From NCBI GenBank assembly GCA_051294375.1, contig CM119270.1, positions 21,943,897 through 22,007,896 on the forward strand: a stretch of DNA of 64,000 bases, read 5' to 3'. How positions within the stretch are numbered: the stretch's first letter is position 1; every line of letters starts with the position of its first letter. The notes beneath the pieces were generated by a model. That model was given only the letters and a program-made list of their open reading frames with translations. It made no database searches and was not told the origin of the DNA. Below are positions 9,156 through 20,873 of the stretch, piece by piece. The DNA comes from Paraspadella gotoi (taxonomy: Eukaryota; Chaetognatha). The translations under genes and the position numbers were made by a program.

Positions 9156-12060
9156 TACAAGTCCAAGGGTGCTCAAAATGTCTATCGGAAACAAGGAAAC
9201 ATATAAGCATTGGACAAGGATCCTACTCTCGCTTACAGAGGAAAGATCCCAGACGGTGACAAGTAAAATCGTGAATACTGTTTCCCGGCAGTATTTCACA
9301 GAGTCAAATCCTGACTCAACGCAGCCCCGCCACTTTTCTTCGGTCAAGCCCGAAGGTTCATAAAGCCCGATTTAACCGTTAAACGCCCTATCGTAATCGG
9401 CCCGCATTTCCATTTTTAATGGAAATGACGAAGAAGTTGGGAAAGAATTCTCACTCCATCTCGTCGGAAACCCACACCACCTCAGAAATTCTCTCGATCT
9501 GACGGCGGAAAAAACTGGCAGCACATCAAAGTGCCTGATACTTGCATCTCTTGGTCTCGTGCGACTTACAAAGTATGTTTACAAATATCCCTCAGGGACT
9601 GGCGTTAGCCTCCCGCAGACCGCTGAAGGGAGACCGGCTGTTTGCACAGACGCGTACGCCAAATCCCAATTGAATGAATATTATGGCATTTGCTGGCGGC
9701 TCGACCTGGAACTGGCGTACTTCAAGTTCGACTGGCAACAGGTATCACCTGATGAGCCCAGCCATGCTGGCTCTTTAGGAGATCGGCTGCGCAAATCGAA
9801 CGCTCAAAGTCCATCTGGCAAATTTAGTTACTTAAGTGTCATGGGCATCGTATTTCCGTAGAGAGAGGCAGCTTGGAGTTCCAATTTTCGCGATCATCTG
9901 GCATGGGGCAGATGTTGCAGGATTCCTCTTTTCTGGTATACAGATACCGTGAAATGGCGGATGGATACTATTACTGTGCCGTGAGAAGGGAATCTCGTTG
10001 CATACGGACCCGCCTACTTGTCCCACGCTGAAAGGCATTGAAAGCGAAGCATAACGGCCAATGGAACGATGCGCGAGATAAAGGAGGTGGAATGGCGAAA
10101 TTCCAACTGCTCGATGTGCTTGTAAGGAACAGCGAGAGAAGGCGCGGCTCATTGAATTTCTGGTCTATCAAGCAAACGCAACGCAGCACTGATCAAATAC
10201 ATTCCCTTCGATCGCATGCTACTTGTGCGCTGGACAAAAGCTCGCCTACGGTCAGGAATCCCTTAACCCAGACAGAGCTATTCTGGATTCCGCTGCTGAC
10301 CGCCCGGAAGCACTCCAGGCCGCGCAGAGCTCTGGAGCTCATATGTCAAAAGAGCCCTGGCTCGCCTCAACATGGTTAGCCATATAGCCCTCTGTGGGAT
10401 TCTCAGAGTAGGCAAGTAGCTTCCCGGACCTCAGAACCGTCGCATGGAGGGCAGTGAGAGCCACTCACAAGGGGCTGCCCCAATAGTAGCACGCTAAACC
10501 GCCAGGTTCAATACCTCGCCGCCCCCCCAGGGGTAGGGGACGAACCGAGGCCTTGCTGGCTGGAAAGGACCCAGATCCGCGACCAGCGCCACCCAACAGC
10601 GGCAAGTGGCGGCAGATAAGCAGAATGCGCCTAAGAAACGTGGTCATGTTCTCCAGCTCGCCCACCACCAGGGGATCACTGAAGCATCTGGTGGCGGGTG
10701 CTAAGCAAAAAGCACAGGGATCTCCAGCTCAGGTCTGCACGGACCAAGACCGCGGAGCTCTCGTCCTATCCGTGAAGCATTTGGTGAAACCGAAAGACAA
10801 AAATTCCGCGCAGACCGAAAACATCAGGAGCCGTCTACTGGAGCGCCTGTGCCGGCGCGGGCAAACCAACCCTGCAACAGCAGCATATGTGGGCGAGACA
10901 GAGCAAATCCTTCTAGCAGATCGGTTTCAAGCACACACAGAAGCCTTATCGTGACTCACAGTGGTCACTTTCTATTTTCGGCTAAATTTGCCGAGCACAA
11001 CGGCATCAATAAGGCATGCTGTTTAAGAGAGACTGACTGTCTCGTTGCTGCTGCCCATGACCAAAACCTGGTTTTCAAAGAGGATATTAGAGAGGCCAAT
11101 TTGACATCACAAACAGCCCTCGGAGCCCTCTGCTGACCGTGATGGAGGAACGAATCGAACTCACCTCCAAGCTATGAATCGCTTATAAAATGGTGGTGGA
11201 ACGCAGCCAGAGCCACCCCAACCGCACAATGATCCTACTGTGCCCAACTCAACGGGCCAGCGCGGAAGGCCTTCAGTCAGGTCAATGGATGTCCGATAAC
11301 CTCTCTCTGAGCCTGTTGCAGACTCGGGTACGCACTCTGCCTCGCACCGAGCGTGGCGCCTCAAACGAACGCTTGGCAGGAGGAGAGAGAGGAGTCTCGT
11401 GTCTCCTGTATCAAAAACAGGCAAGAAAACAGGCAACCGCCTGCCTCACCGTCAGGTGAGAGGAGGCCGTCGGTCAGGCTTATCAGCCAAAGAATATAGC
11501 CAGTGGCACTTTGGCCATTTTGTTTTCCCAGTGGAAACCCTTACCAGACCCCAGAACTGTCCACGCTCTAACAAATATCCATCCTCTCAAACATATGAAC
11601 AGGCCAATGACCCGATCTTAATCAGTCAAACGTCCTCATTTGCCCGGCCGGGGGGGGCCAGCTCATTTATTTGAGTGCTTTCTTTTACTTAAAACTTTCA
11701 CTACTCTTTACTTACCCTATCCCTAACCACTTATTCCGTTCCATTTCAATTTCACTTCATTTACTATTATTTTCATTGTTTGTTAATAGTAGTATTAACT
11801 TAGTTAAATCTTTAAGTTTACTTATTTTATTCTTATTTTCTCTGGTTGTAACATTACTAACATGTATTATTTCAATTTGTGTCTCTCTCTCTCTCTCTCT
11901 CTCCTCTCTCTTTTTCATTTTCACAATCTTACTTCCTACTTCCCCTGTCCTTAACCAATTGAACTGTCCTCACATCTGACCAACTTTCTCACTCAATTCT
12001 TTGTTGGAATCTCCCTCTCTCTCTGTCTCTCTCTCTCTCACCACTCAACTTTCACAGAGA
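9156..12060. other. Interior of the hammerhead-ended element, no gene recognised
   Basis: GC-balanced DNA, clearly unlike the surrounding simple repeats. Frames of 60-133 codons occur on both strands and overlap each other, and all contain frequent stops on extension. A tRNA-like box-B sequence (AGGTTCAATACC near 10503) and another in inverted orientation near 11150 suggest tRNA-derived pieces. The 11671-12060 end is pyrimidine-rich. It may be decayed mobile-element sequence. Confidence 0.5.
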
Positions 12061-12086
12061 ACAATTGGTTGTGAAAAAATCACTTG

Positions 12087-12130
12087 CTGATGAAGACGTC
12101 TAACTCTATAAGGAAGTCCCGAAACATGTG
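12087..12130 (+). ncRNA. Hammerhead ribozyme-like motif (left arm, outer end)
   Basis: CTGATGA at 12087-12093 is followed by a potential 3-bp stem II (GAC/GTC) and GAAACATGTG at 12121-12130. This matches the catalytic core order of type I hammerheads with a minimal stem III. Penelope-like elements are known to carry such motifs. The short stem II makes catalytic activity doubtful for a monomer. Confidence 0.45.
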
Positions 12131-12825
12131 CCGAACCTTACTGTGATCATAAAAATTCGTTGCCTGACATTAAAAACTGTTATTCTAATGCTAAAAAACA
12201 ACGAAATCGAAAGTCTAATACATAAGTACTAGCCCTTATATAATGTCATAAAATTTCAAAAGGTTTTTTTTTAATTCTGAAGAACAGATTTCAATCTCCT
12301 CGTTAAAAGTTGATAAAAAGAAATATAAAATCTTTTCAAAAAAATTATGATCAATTAAGAAAGTTAAAAATTCAAACTATATTTTTTAAGCTGGAAATTA
12401 AAAATCGGTATCTTAAAAACATAGTCTTTTTACAATTTTGACTAAACTTAATGAAAGAATTTAAAAAAAAAATATACTTTCTTTTATCACTTTTTTGCAA
12501 GGAATCCAAATCCATCTTAAAAAATGTAAAAATTTATATTAATTAAAATTTTAGCCTATTCATAATACTTATTCTAAAATATAAATATTAGCTCACTGGT
12601 GACCCACTAATGTATAAAATTAAAAAATATATTTACCAAAGTATTTTAATGTTTTTATGTTCATTTTATATGCTAAATTTTAATTTTCTAAAAATTTCAT
12701 CATTTTCACATCACTCTAATGTGGGCAGTATATAGAGCACAATTTTAATGTAAGGTGGGACAGACGCGACGGACAGATCTACCGACTGACGCGACGGACC
12801 GACCGACAGACTTTTACATAATTTC

Positions 12826-13555
12826 CGAATTTAAAGATAAAATTGGGCATTCTTGGGAAAATAAGGCCGGAATTCCCTTCTGACTTTTAAAAACGAACCA
12901 AGAGAGAAAAGAACTCAGGGTCAGTTTGACTGACAAGTGAACTTACCCCTCACCGCGGAACTGACCCTTTAATGCTGTGGGAACTTCCCCGGGTGGAGAA
13001 GGAAGAAGAAGAAAGAGGAGGAGGAGAAAGGAGGAGGAGGAGGATAAAATAGCGAGGAAAGGATACGACCCGGCTCAGCGCCTCAGTAAGAGAGAGACCT
13101 CGTCTAAAAGAAGACAGGCGCACACTTAACTCTTGCTCTCTCTATCCTCTCTCTCTCTATCTCTCTCATCTATCTCACTATCTCTCTCCTCTCATCTCAT
13201 CTCTCGTCATCCTTCCATCTCTCTTCTCTCTCTCTCTCACTCACTACTGCATGTGATAGACAAGCTTAAAGCGGCTAAATTAAAACCTCGGTTGTCTCAC
13301 AGCAAACAGAATCTCATTTTAATATTTCAAACGCAAGCAAAAGTTCAATTCTGGCTGCGCGCCAGGCAAAACACTTTAGAATTATAAAAGAGAGAGAGAG
13401 TCAGAGAAGTCAGAGAAGAGAGAGAGAGAGAGAGAAAGATAGAAGAGAAAGAGAAAAGAGAGAGAGAGAGAGAAAGAGGAGAGAGAGAGAGTGAAGAGAG
13501 AGAGAGAGAGAGATAGAGGAGAGAGAGAGAAAGAGAAAGAAAGAGAGAGAGAGAG

Positions 13556-13611
<56 letters not shown>

Positions 13612-13638
13612 AGAGAGAGAATAGAGAGAGAGAGAAGA
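12826..13638. other. Palindrome I inner flank, microsatellites
   Basis: Purine block at 12995-13048, TC-rich at 13137-13240, a short ordinary segment at 13241-13385, then (GA)n to the gap. The inner flank on the right arm (13664-14230) mirrors it with many length differences. No gene was recognised. Confidence 0.65.
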
Positions 13639-13663
13639 NNNNNNNNNNNNNNNNNNNNNNNNN
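13639..13663. other. 25-N gap at the centre of palindrome I
   Basis: Exactly 25 N at the symmetry centre, flanked by (GA)n on the left and (CT)n on the right. Confidence 1.
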
Positions 13664-13837
13664 CTCTCTCTCTCTCTCTCTCTCTGACTCTCTCTGACTC
13701 TCTCTCTCTTTTATAATTCTAAAAGTGTTTGCCTTGGCGCGAGCAGATGAACTTTCTTGGTTTGAAATGATTAAAAATGAGATTCTGTTTTGCTGTGAGA
13801 CAATCGAGTTTAATTAGCGCTTAAGCTTGTCTATCAC

Positions 13838-13893
<56 letters not shown>

Positions 13894-13894
13894 T

Positions 13895-13928
<34 letters not shown>

Positions 13929-14903
13929 TAGAGAGAGAAAGTAGTGTGCGCCTGTCTTCTTTTAGACGAGTCTCTCTCTACTGAGGCGTGACCGGTCGAT
14001 CCTTTCCTCGCTATTTTTCCTCCTCCTCCTCCTTCTCCTCCTCCTCTTCTTCTTCTTCCTTCTCCACCCGGAAGTTCCCAGCAGCATTAAAGGTCAGTTC
14101 CGGTGAGGGTAAGCTTCACTTGTCAGTCAAACTGACCTGAGTTCTTTTCTCTCTTTGGTCGTTTTTAAAAGTCAGAAGGAAATTCCGGCCTTATTTTCCA
14201 AGAATGCCCAATTTTATCTTAAATTCGAAATTAGGTAAAAGTCTGTCGGTCGGTCCGTCGGTCAGTCGGTAGATCTGTCCGTCGGTCTGTCCCACTTACA
14301 TTAAAATTGCTCATAACTTGCACATTAGAGTGATGTGAAAATGATGAAATTTTTAGAAAATTAAAATTTAGCATATAAACATGAACATAAAAAACATTAA
14401 AATACTTTGGTAAATATATTTTTTATTTTATACATTAGTGGGCACCAGTGAGCTAATATTTATATTAGAATAAGTATATGAATAGGCTAAAATTTTAAAA
14501 TATAAATTTTTAATTTTAAAGATCGGATTTGGATTCCTTGCAAAAAAGTGATAAAAGAAAGTATATTAATTTTTTATTAAATTCTTTCATTAAGTTAGTC
14601 AAAATGTAAAAAACTATTTTTAAGATACCGATTTTTAATTTCCAGCTTAAAAATATAGTTTTTTGTAATTTTTAACTTTCTTAATGACATAATTTTTTTG
14701 AAAAAGATTTATATTTTTTTTATCAACTTTTAACGAGGAATCTGAATCTGTTCTCAGAATTAAAAAAAAACCTTTTTGAAATTTTATGACATTATATAAG
14801 GGTAGTACTTATGTATTAGACTTTCGATTTCGTTGTTTTTTAGCATTAGAATAACAGTTTTTAATGTCAGGCAACGAATTTTTATGATCACAGTAAGGTT
14901 CGG

Positions 14904-14947
14904 CACATGTTTCGGGACTTCCTTATAGAGTTAGACGTCTTCATCAG
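14904..14947 (-). ncRNA. Hammerhead ribozyme-like motif (right arm)
   Basis: Mirror image of 12087-12130 with identical sequence: CTGATGA, a short stem II, then GAAACATGTG on the minus strand. Confidence 0.45.
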
Positions 14948-17878
14948 CAAGTGATTTTTTCACAACCAATTGTTCTCTGTGAAAGTTGAGTGGTGAGAGA
15001 GAGAGAGACAGAGAGAGAGGGAGATTCCAACAAAGAATTGAGTGAGAAAGTTGGTCAGATGTGAGGACAGTTCAATTGGTTAAGGACAGGGGAAGTAGGA
15101 AGTAAGATTGTGAAAATGAAAAAGAGAGAGGAGAGAGAGAGAGAGAGAGAGACACAAATTGAAATAATACATGTTAGTAATGTTACAACCAGAGAAAATA
15201 AGAATAAAATAAGTAAACTTAAAGATTTAACTAAGTTAATACTACTATTAACAAACAATGAAAATAATAGTAAATGAAGTGAAATTGAAATGGAACGGAA
15301 TAAGTGGTTAGGGATAGGGTAAGTAAAGAGTAGTGAAAGTTTTAAGTAAAAGAAAGCACTCAAATAAATGAGCTGGCCCCCCCCGGCCGGGCAAATGAGG
15401 ACGTTTGACTGATTAAGATCGGGTCATTGGCCTGTTCATATGTTTGAGAGGATGGATATTTGTTAGAGCGTGGACAGTTCTGGGGTCTGGTAAGGGTTTC
15501 CACTGGGAAAACAAAATGGCCAAAGTGCCACTGGCTATATTCTTTGGCTGATAAGCCTGACCGACGGCCTCCTCTCACCTGACGGTGAGGCAGGCGGTTG
15601 CCTGTTTTCTTGCCTGTTTTTGATACAGGAGACACGAGACTCCTCTCTCTCCTCCTGCCAAGCGTTCGTTTGAGGCGCCACGCTCGGTGCGAGGCAGAGT
15701 GCGTACCCGAGTCTGCAACAGGCTCAGAGAGAGGTTATCGGACATCCATTGACCTGACTGAAGGCCTTCCGCGCTGGCCCGTTGAGTTGGGCACAGTAGG
15801 ATCATTGTGCGGTTGGGGTGGCTCTGGCTGCGTTCCACCACCATTTTATAAGCGATTCATAGCTTGGAGGTGAGTTCGATTCGTTCCTCCATCACGGTCA
15901 GCAGAGGGCTCCGAGGGCTGTTTGTGATGTCAAATTGGCCTCTCTAATATCCTCTTTGAAAACCAGGTTTTGGTCATGGGCAGCAGCAACGAGACAGTCA
16001 GTCTCTCTTAAACAGCATGCCTTATTGATGCCGTTGTGCTCGGCAAATTTAGCCGAAAATAGAAAGTGACCACTGTGAGTCACGATAAGGCTTCTGTGTG
16101 TGCTTGAAACCGATCTGCTAGAAGGATTTGCTCTGTCTCGCCCACATATGCTGCTGTTGCAGGGTTGGTTTGCCCGCGCCGGCACAGGCGCTCCAGTAGA
16201 CGGCTCCTGATGTTTTCGGTCTGCGCGGAATTTTTGTCTTTCGGTTTCACCAAATGCTTCACGGATAGGACGAGAGCTCCGCGGTCTTGGTCCGTGCAGA
16301 CCTGAGCTGGAGATCCCTGTGCTTTTTGCTTAGCACCCGCCACCAGATGCTTCAGTGATCCCCTGGTGGTGGGCGAGCTGGAGAACATGACCACGTTTCT
16401 TAGGCGCATTCTGCTTATCTGCCGCCACTTGCCGCTGTTGGGTGGCGCTGGTCGCGGATCTGGGTCCTTTCCAGCCAGCAAGGCCTCGGTTCGTCCCCTA
16501 CCCCTGGGGGGGCGGCGAGGTATTGAACCTGGCGGTTTAGCGTGCTACTATTGGGGCAGCCCCTTGTGAGTGGCTCTCACTGCCCTCCATGCGACGGTTC
16601 TGAGGTCCGGGAAGCTACTTGCCTACTCTGAGAATCCCACAGAGGGCTATATGGCTAACCATGTTGAGGCGAGCCAGGGCTCTTTTGACATATGAGCTCC
16701 AGAGCTCTGCGCGGCCTGGAGTGCTTCCGGGCGGTCAGCAGCGGAATCCAGAATAGCTCTGTCTGGGTTAAGGGATTCCTGACCGTAGGCGAGCTTTTGT
16801 CCAGCGCACAAGTAGCATGCGATCGAAGGGAATGTATTTGATCAGTGCTGCGTTGCGTTTGCTTGATAGACCAGAAATTCAATGAGCCGCGCCTTCTCTC
16901 GCTGTTCCTTACAAGCACATCGAGCAGTTGGAATTTCGCCATTCCACCTCCTTTATCTCGCGCATCGTTCCATTGGCCGTTATGCTTCGCTTTCAATGCC
17001 TTTCAGCGTGGGACAAGTAGGCGGGTCCGTATGCAACGAGATTCCCTTCTCACGGCACAGTAATAGTATCCATCCGCCATTTCACGGTATCTGTATACCA
17101 GAAAAGAGGAATCCTGCAACATCTGCCCCATGCCAGATGATCGCGAAAATTGGAACTCCAAGCTGCCTCTCTCTACGGAAATACGATGCCCATGACACTT
17201 AAGTAACTAAATTTGCCAGATGGACTTTGAGCGTTCGATTTGCGCAGCCGATCTCCTAAAGAGCCAGCATGGCTGGGCTCATCAGGTGATACCTGTTGCC
17301 AGTCGAACTTGAAGTACGCCAGTTCCAGGTCGAGCCGCCAGCAAATGCCATAATATTCATTCAATTGGGATTTGGCGTACGCGTCTGTGCAAACAGCCGG
17401 TCTCCCTTCAGCGGTCTGCGGGAGGCTAACGCCAGTCCCTGAGGGATATTTGTAAACATACTTTGTAAGTCGCACGAGACCAAGAGATGCAAGTATCAGG
17501 CACTTTGATGTGCTGCCAGTTTTTTCCGCCGTCAGATCGAGAGAATTTCTGAGGTGGTGTGGGTTTCCGACGAGATGGAGTGAGAATTCTTTCCCAACTT
17601 CTTCGTCATTTCCATTAAAAATGGAAATGCGGGCCGATTACGATAGGGCGTTTAACGGTTAAATCGGGCTTTATGAACCTTCGGGCTTGACCGAAGAAAA
17701 GTGGCGGGGCTGCGTTGAGTCAGGATTTGACTCTGTGAAATACTGCCGGGAAACAGTATTCACGATTTTACTTGTCACCGTCTGGGATCTTTCCTCTGTA
17801 AGCGAGAGTAGGATCCTTGTCCAATGCTTATATGTTTCCTTGTTTCCGATAGACATTTTGAGCACCCTTGGACTTGTA

Positions 17879-17921
17879 GTCATGAAGCGCTTCATAAACT
17901 ACAGCAGCTCGAAACATGTCC
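17879..17921 (+). ncRNA. Degenerate hammerhead-like motif (right arm)
   Basis: Mirror of 9113-9155: GTCATGAAG, then GAAACATGTCC. Imperfect core, probably inactive. Confidence 0.35.
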
Positions 17922-18169
17922 GACTTTACTTGTCAATAAAATTCGTTGCCACATTTAAACTGTTATTCCTTAAGGGTAGTACTATATACAAAATTAAGCT
18001 GACTGGGGCTACTATATTTATAAAAAAGAAAAAATAACTTACAGAATTAATATTCACAAATATGATAGTTTTCAGTATAACGCCTAAAATTTCAATTCCA
18101 AACTTTCACTTCACCCTATTGCACATAGTTGGTTGCTCAATGATCATTTGTTAAGAAGGGAAAATCCTC

Positions 18170-18372
18170 AAATTTAAGTGACTACTAGCGCCGCCTTAAG
18201 AAAATTCTAAAACTATAAAAAACAAAAGACAGTATTCCGATGCAGTGCGTGTCATAAATATATGGGCTCAGAAAGTTATTGAAGTCATGTAGTCATGTCA
18301 TGTCATGTCATTACATGTCTTAACATGTCATAAAAAATACACGCGATTTGGCAGTACTGCGGCGCAATATAT
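18170..18372 (+). repeat. Dispersed repeat R2, right-arm copy
   Basis: Runs from GTGACTACTAGCGCCGCC through a run of CATGTCATGT pentamers near 18291-18330 to ACTGCGGCGCAA. Confidence 0.8.
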
Positions 18373-18469
18373 TTGAATTACCGTTCTTGTTTTAGTTAAA
18401 TATTAGGTTAAAGATTAGGTAACTTAGAGGCTAGAGTTAAGTAATAATTTAATGATCATGGTTAGCGAC

Positions 18470-18690
18470 TTGGTTGGCAATTATGAAATTGGTACAACCA
18501 ATATAAAAATTATCCATTCATTTAATAAATAAGCTATCTTGTCCCTGACTTTGGACAGGCTTTGGTGGTTTAAGGCCTCCATCACACTTACAAGATAATA
18601 ACATAGCAGGTTTCTGCAAGCTTTCAATCAAGACTCTCTCACAGTCTTATTTATTCACTCCCAGTGAACCTGGCTTCCCTATCAATGAAG
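18470..18690 (-). repeat. Dispersed repeat R1, right-arm copy
   Basis: Inverted R1 copy with GACTTTGGACAGG, TTTCAATCAAGACTCTCTC and CCCTATC in the expected order. Degenerate TTAGGG-like units follow at 18725-18790; they look like chance derivatives and not a telomere. Confidence 0.8.
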
Positions 18691-19186
18691 TGGTATATTA
18701 TTTCAAAGAATGTTTATGTAATTATGGTTAGAGATTTGGGTTAGGGTTAAGGTTTAATAATATGTTAAGGTTAGGGATTAGGGTTGCCGATTAGTTTATA
18801 AGTTTAGGACCATATTTGGGTTAGATATCAAGTTTAAAATTAATTTCTGGAATAAACGAACAGCAATGGGAAAATTCCTTTAAATTTAACTTGCATTTCA
18901 CCGTCTGCCACGTATCGAATATTTATAAAGAAAGTAGTAAATTATTTAGTTTTTTTAATTTTAATGTAAAAAGGTTAATGAACCGGATTTAAAAAAAGGG
19001 GAAAAAATGGAAACAAAAGAACAGGAGAATTAAAAAATCAAGATGGCGACGAAGGAAGGAAATAAAAAGAAAATCCGAAGGACGTGAATTTCGAATTTCG
19101 AAATCGATTTTAAAATTTCATTTTCTATTTCATTTTTTTGTTTATTGCGTCGGAATTCATTCAACCTACGATTGTTGCCTCTCTCC

Positions 19187-19264
<78 letters not shown>

Positions 19265-19512
19265 CCTCCCTCTCTCCTTTCCTCTCTTTCTCTTCTTCCG
19301 CCACCGCCTGGTCGGCCTTTCAACTTCGCCTGTTAATTACGATAAGGGCAACCAGGCAGCCAGGCAGCCAGGCGAAGGCGTAAAAGGAAAGAGGCGTAAA
19401 TTATTCTGCTTTAGAGATAAAAAATTAATGAAACTTTGAAATTAACGCGAATTTAAAAAAAAAAAGCTGTCGACGGGAATAGAATTAGCGTGAGAGACAG
19501 AGAGAGAAAGAG

Positions 19513-19555
<43 letters not shown>

Positions 19556-19582
19556 ATAAATAGGGTATATATAGAATATAAA
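18691..19582. other. AT-rich and (TC)n sequence, right arm
   Basis: AT-rich to 19170, a long uninterrupted (TC)n at 19192-19260, a GCCAG tandem near 19350-19375 inside an inverted pair CTTCGCCTG/CAGGCGAAG, and (GA)n at 19500-19550. No gene was recognised. Confidence 0.6.
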
Positions 19583-19870
19583 TAAAGTATTGTGGCGGTA
19601 TATTCACACCGCCTCACGTCCACCATCTTACAGGCAAATCCATTGGCTCAGAGGGGGAACACACCATCCCAGCCTTAGTGTTCCATCCACAATCCTAACG
19701 ACTTCCCTCTGCCTTGGCAAAGCGAGACCGTCCTAGGGTAACCGCGCCAGTGACTGGAGGCGTCACAGAGTGTCGGAAGCCCCCAAACCCATCAGAGAGA
19801 TGCCCCATCCCAATGGGCATCACAGGCAACCCGGCTGTTGCCATAGTATATAGATAGAGCGACTCTGTTC
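19583..19870 (-). repeat. Non-low-complexity 280-bp island (right copy)
   Basis: Inverted counterpart of 6624-6905, differing by substitutions and indels that break the frames. No family assigned. Confidence 0.4.
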
Positions 19871-20764
19871 TGTATCTTACAATTTATTGATTAAATGTCC
19901 TACTTGTTCTTCAATTTATTGTAAAGAAGAGACGAAGACAATGGCGACTCTAGCGACTGTCGTCGTCGTCGTCGTTTCTCCATTGTTGTTCTTTACGTTT
20001 TCTTGGAATAAAACACTTTCGAGATGAAAATATTGGTTTTACCAATTCCATATGTATACAAATCTTTTAATTAAGATCAAATCATCGTCATCATCATTAT
20101 CATCTTCATCATCATCATCATCATCAACATCATCATATCATCATCATTATCATCATCATCATCATCGCTGCCTTTACTCGAACGTGACATAATTGTTTTT
20201 TTTTTCTTTCTCTTCTTCCCCATTTATTGACTCTTTCTCTGTCTCGCCTGTCGGTTGATATTGCCCGCCATGGGCTGAGACAAACTAAATCAAATGACAT
20301 CATCTGATGACATTGAACATCGACTTCGCTTCTCTGTCATAAAACGCGAAAAGGATTTCAAAGTTTATATGTTTATGTAAAAAAACTATTTAACCAAACA
20401 TTCTTTTTCTAAACCTGTCTTTTGTCTTGACCTTTCTATTTTTTTCTTTCCTTACTCACTTTTCTTTTTTTCTTTTTCCTTTCTTTTCCTTTCTTTTCCT
20501 TTCTTTTATTCTCTAATTCTATTTTTTCACTTATCTTTTTTTCTTTTTTTTCTTTCTATTTCTCTTTTTTCTCTTCTCTTATTTTCCTTTTCCCTTCTTC
20601 CCAAAAGTCCGTTCAGTTTTATTTCGTTGTTATGATCTCAAAACATGTTTTGTTATCATTCCCCCTAAGACAGTATCTCTATTTCTCTCTCTCTCTTCTC
20701 TTCTCTCCCTCTCTCTTCTCTTGTTTTAAGATTTGGCACGGGCTTCATTACGTGTTCTTGGTCG

Positions 20765-20806
<42 letters not shown>

Positions 20807-20818
20807 CTCTCTCTCTCT

Positions 20819-20873
<55 letters not shown>

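Larger units (their letters stand above)
8890..12825 (-). mobile_element. Composite element with inverted hammerhead-motif ends (left-arm copy)
   Basis: One end (about 8890-9155) and the other (about 12080-12745) are arranged in opposite orientation. Each has a GAAACATGT motif followed outward by AAAATTCGTTGCC and a CTGTTATTC block. An array of CGAC/GACC-type tetramers (about 12757-12815) bounds the outer side. The 2.9-kb interior (9156-12060) has normal complexity but no frame longer than 133 codons and no reverse-transcriptase or transposase motif that I can read. The intronic copy at 57675-58475 has both ends and no interior. Penelope-like relatedness is inferred from the hammerhead-like ends only. 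Confidence 0.6.
3117..13638 (+). repeat. Palindrome I, left arm
   Basis: Inverted counterpart of 13664-23281. The order of recognisable blocks is mirrored throughout: tRNA-like element, poly-purine blocks, a 280-bp island at 6624-6905, R1, R2, and the hammerhead-motif element. From 8995 to 12228 a base at x pairs with the base at 27034-x, and encoded open frames are identical in both arms. Outside this core the arms differ by many single-base indels. About 460 bp at 7151-7612 is present only in this arm. Confidence 0.92.
14230..18140 (+). mobile_element. Composite element with inverted hammerhead-motif ends (right-arm copy)
   Basis: Mirror of the left-arm element. The order is a GTCGGTCT-type array at 14235-14295, an AT-rich end at 14305-14790, a minus-strand hammerhead-like motif at 14904-14947, the interior at 14974-17878, a plus-strand motif at 17879-17921, and an outer end to about 18140. 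From 14806 to 18039 it agrees with the left arm base for base as far as checked. Confidence 0.6.

Noticed and set aside
9559-9861. Identical frames of 60-133 codons in the palindrome I interior, both strands, as possible element genes
   Set aside because: They overlap each other on both strands, many begin at non-ATG codons, and no transposase, reverse-transcriptase or other domain motif can be read. Identity between arms only reflects the identical DNA.
9880-9990. A YYYCAVRR string in a plus-strand frame, like the end of an immunoglobulin V domain
   Set aside because: No matching first cysteine, tryptophan or strand pattern precedes it in frame, so it looks like chance.
10480-10545. Functional tRNA gene near the box-B-like AGGTTCAATACC
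   Set aside because: No cloverleaf with a normal anticodon arm can be folded by eye; at most a tRNA-derived fragment.
18725-18790. TTAGGG-like runs, here and near 59377, as interstitial telomere
   Set aside because: Only two or three degenerate units at each place.
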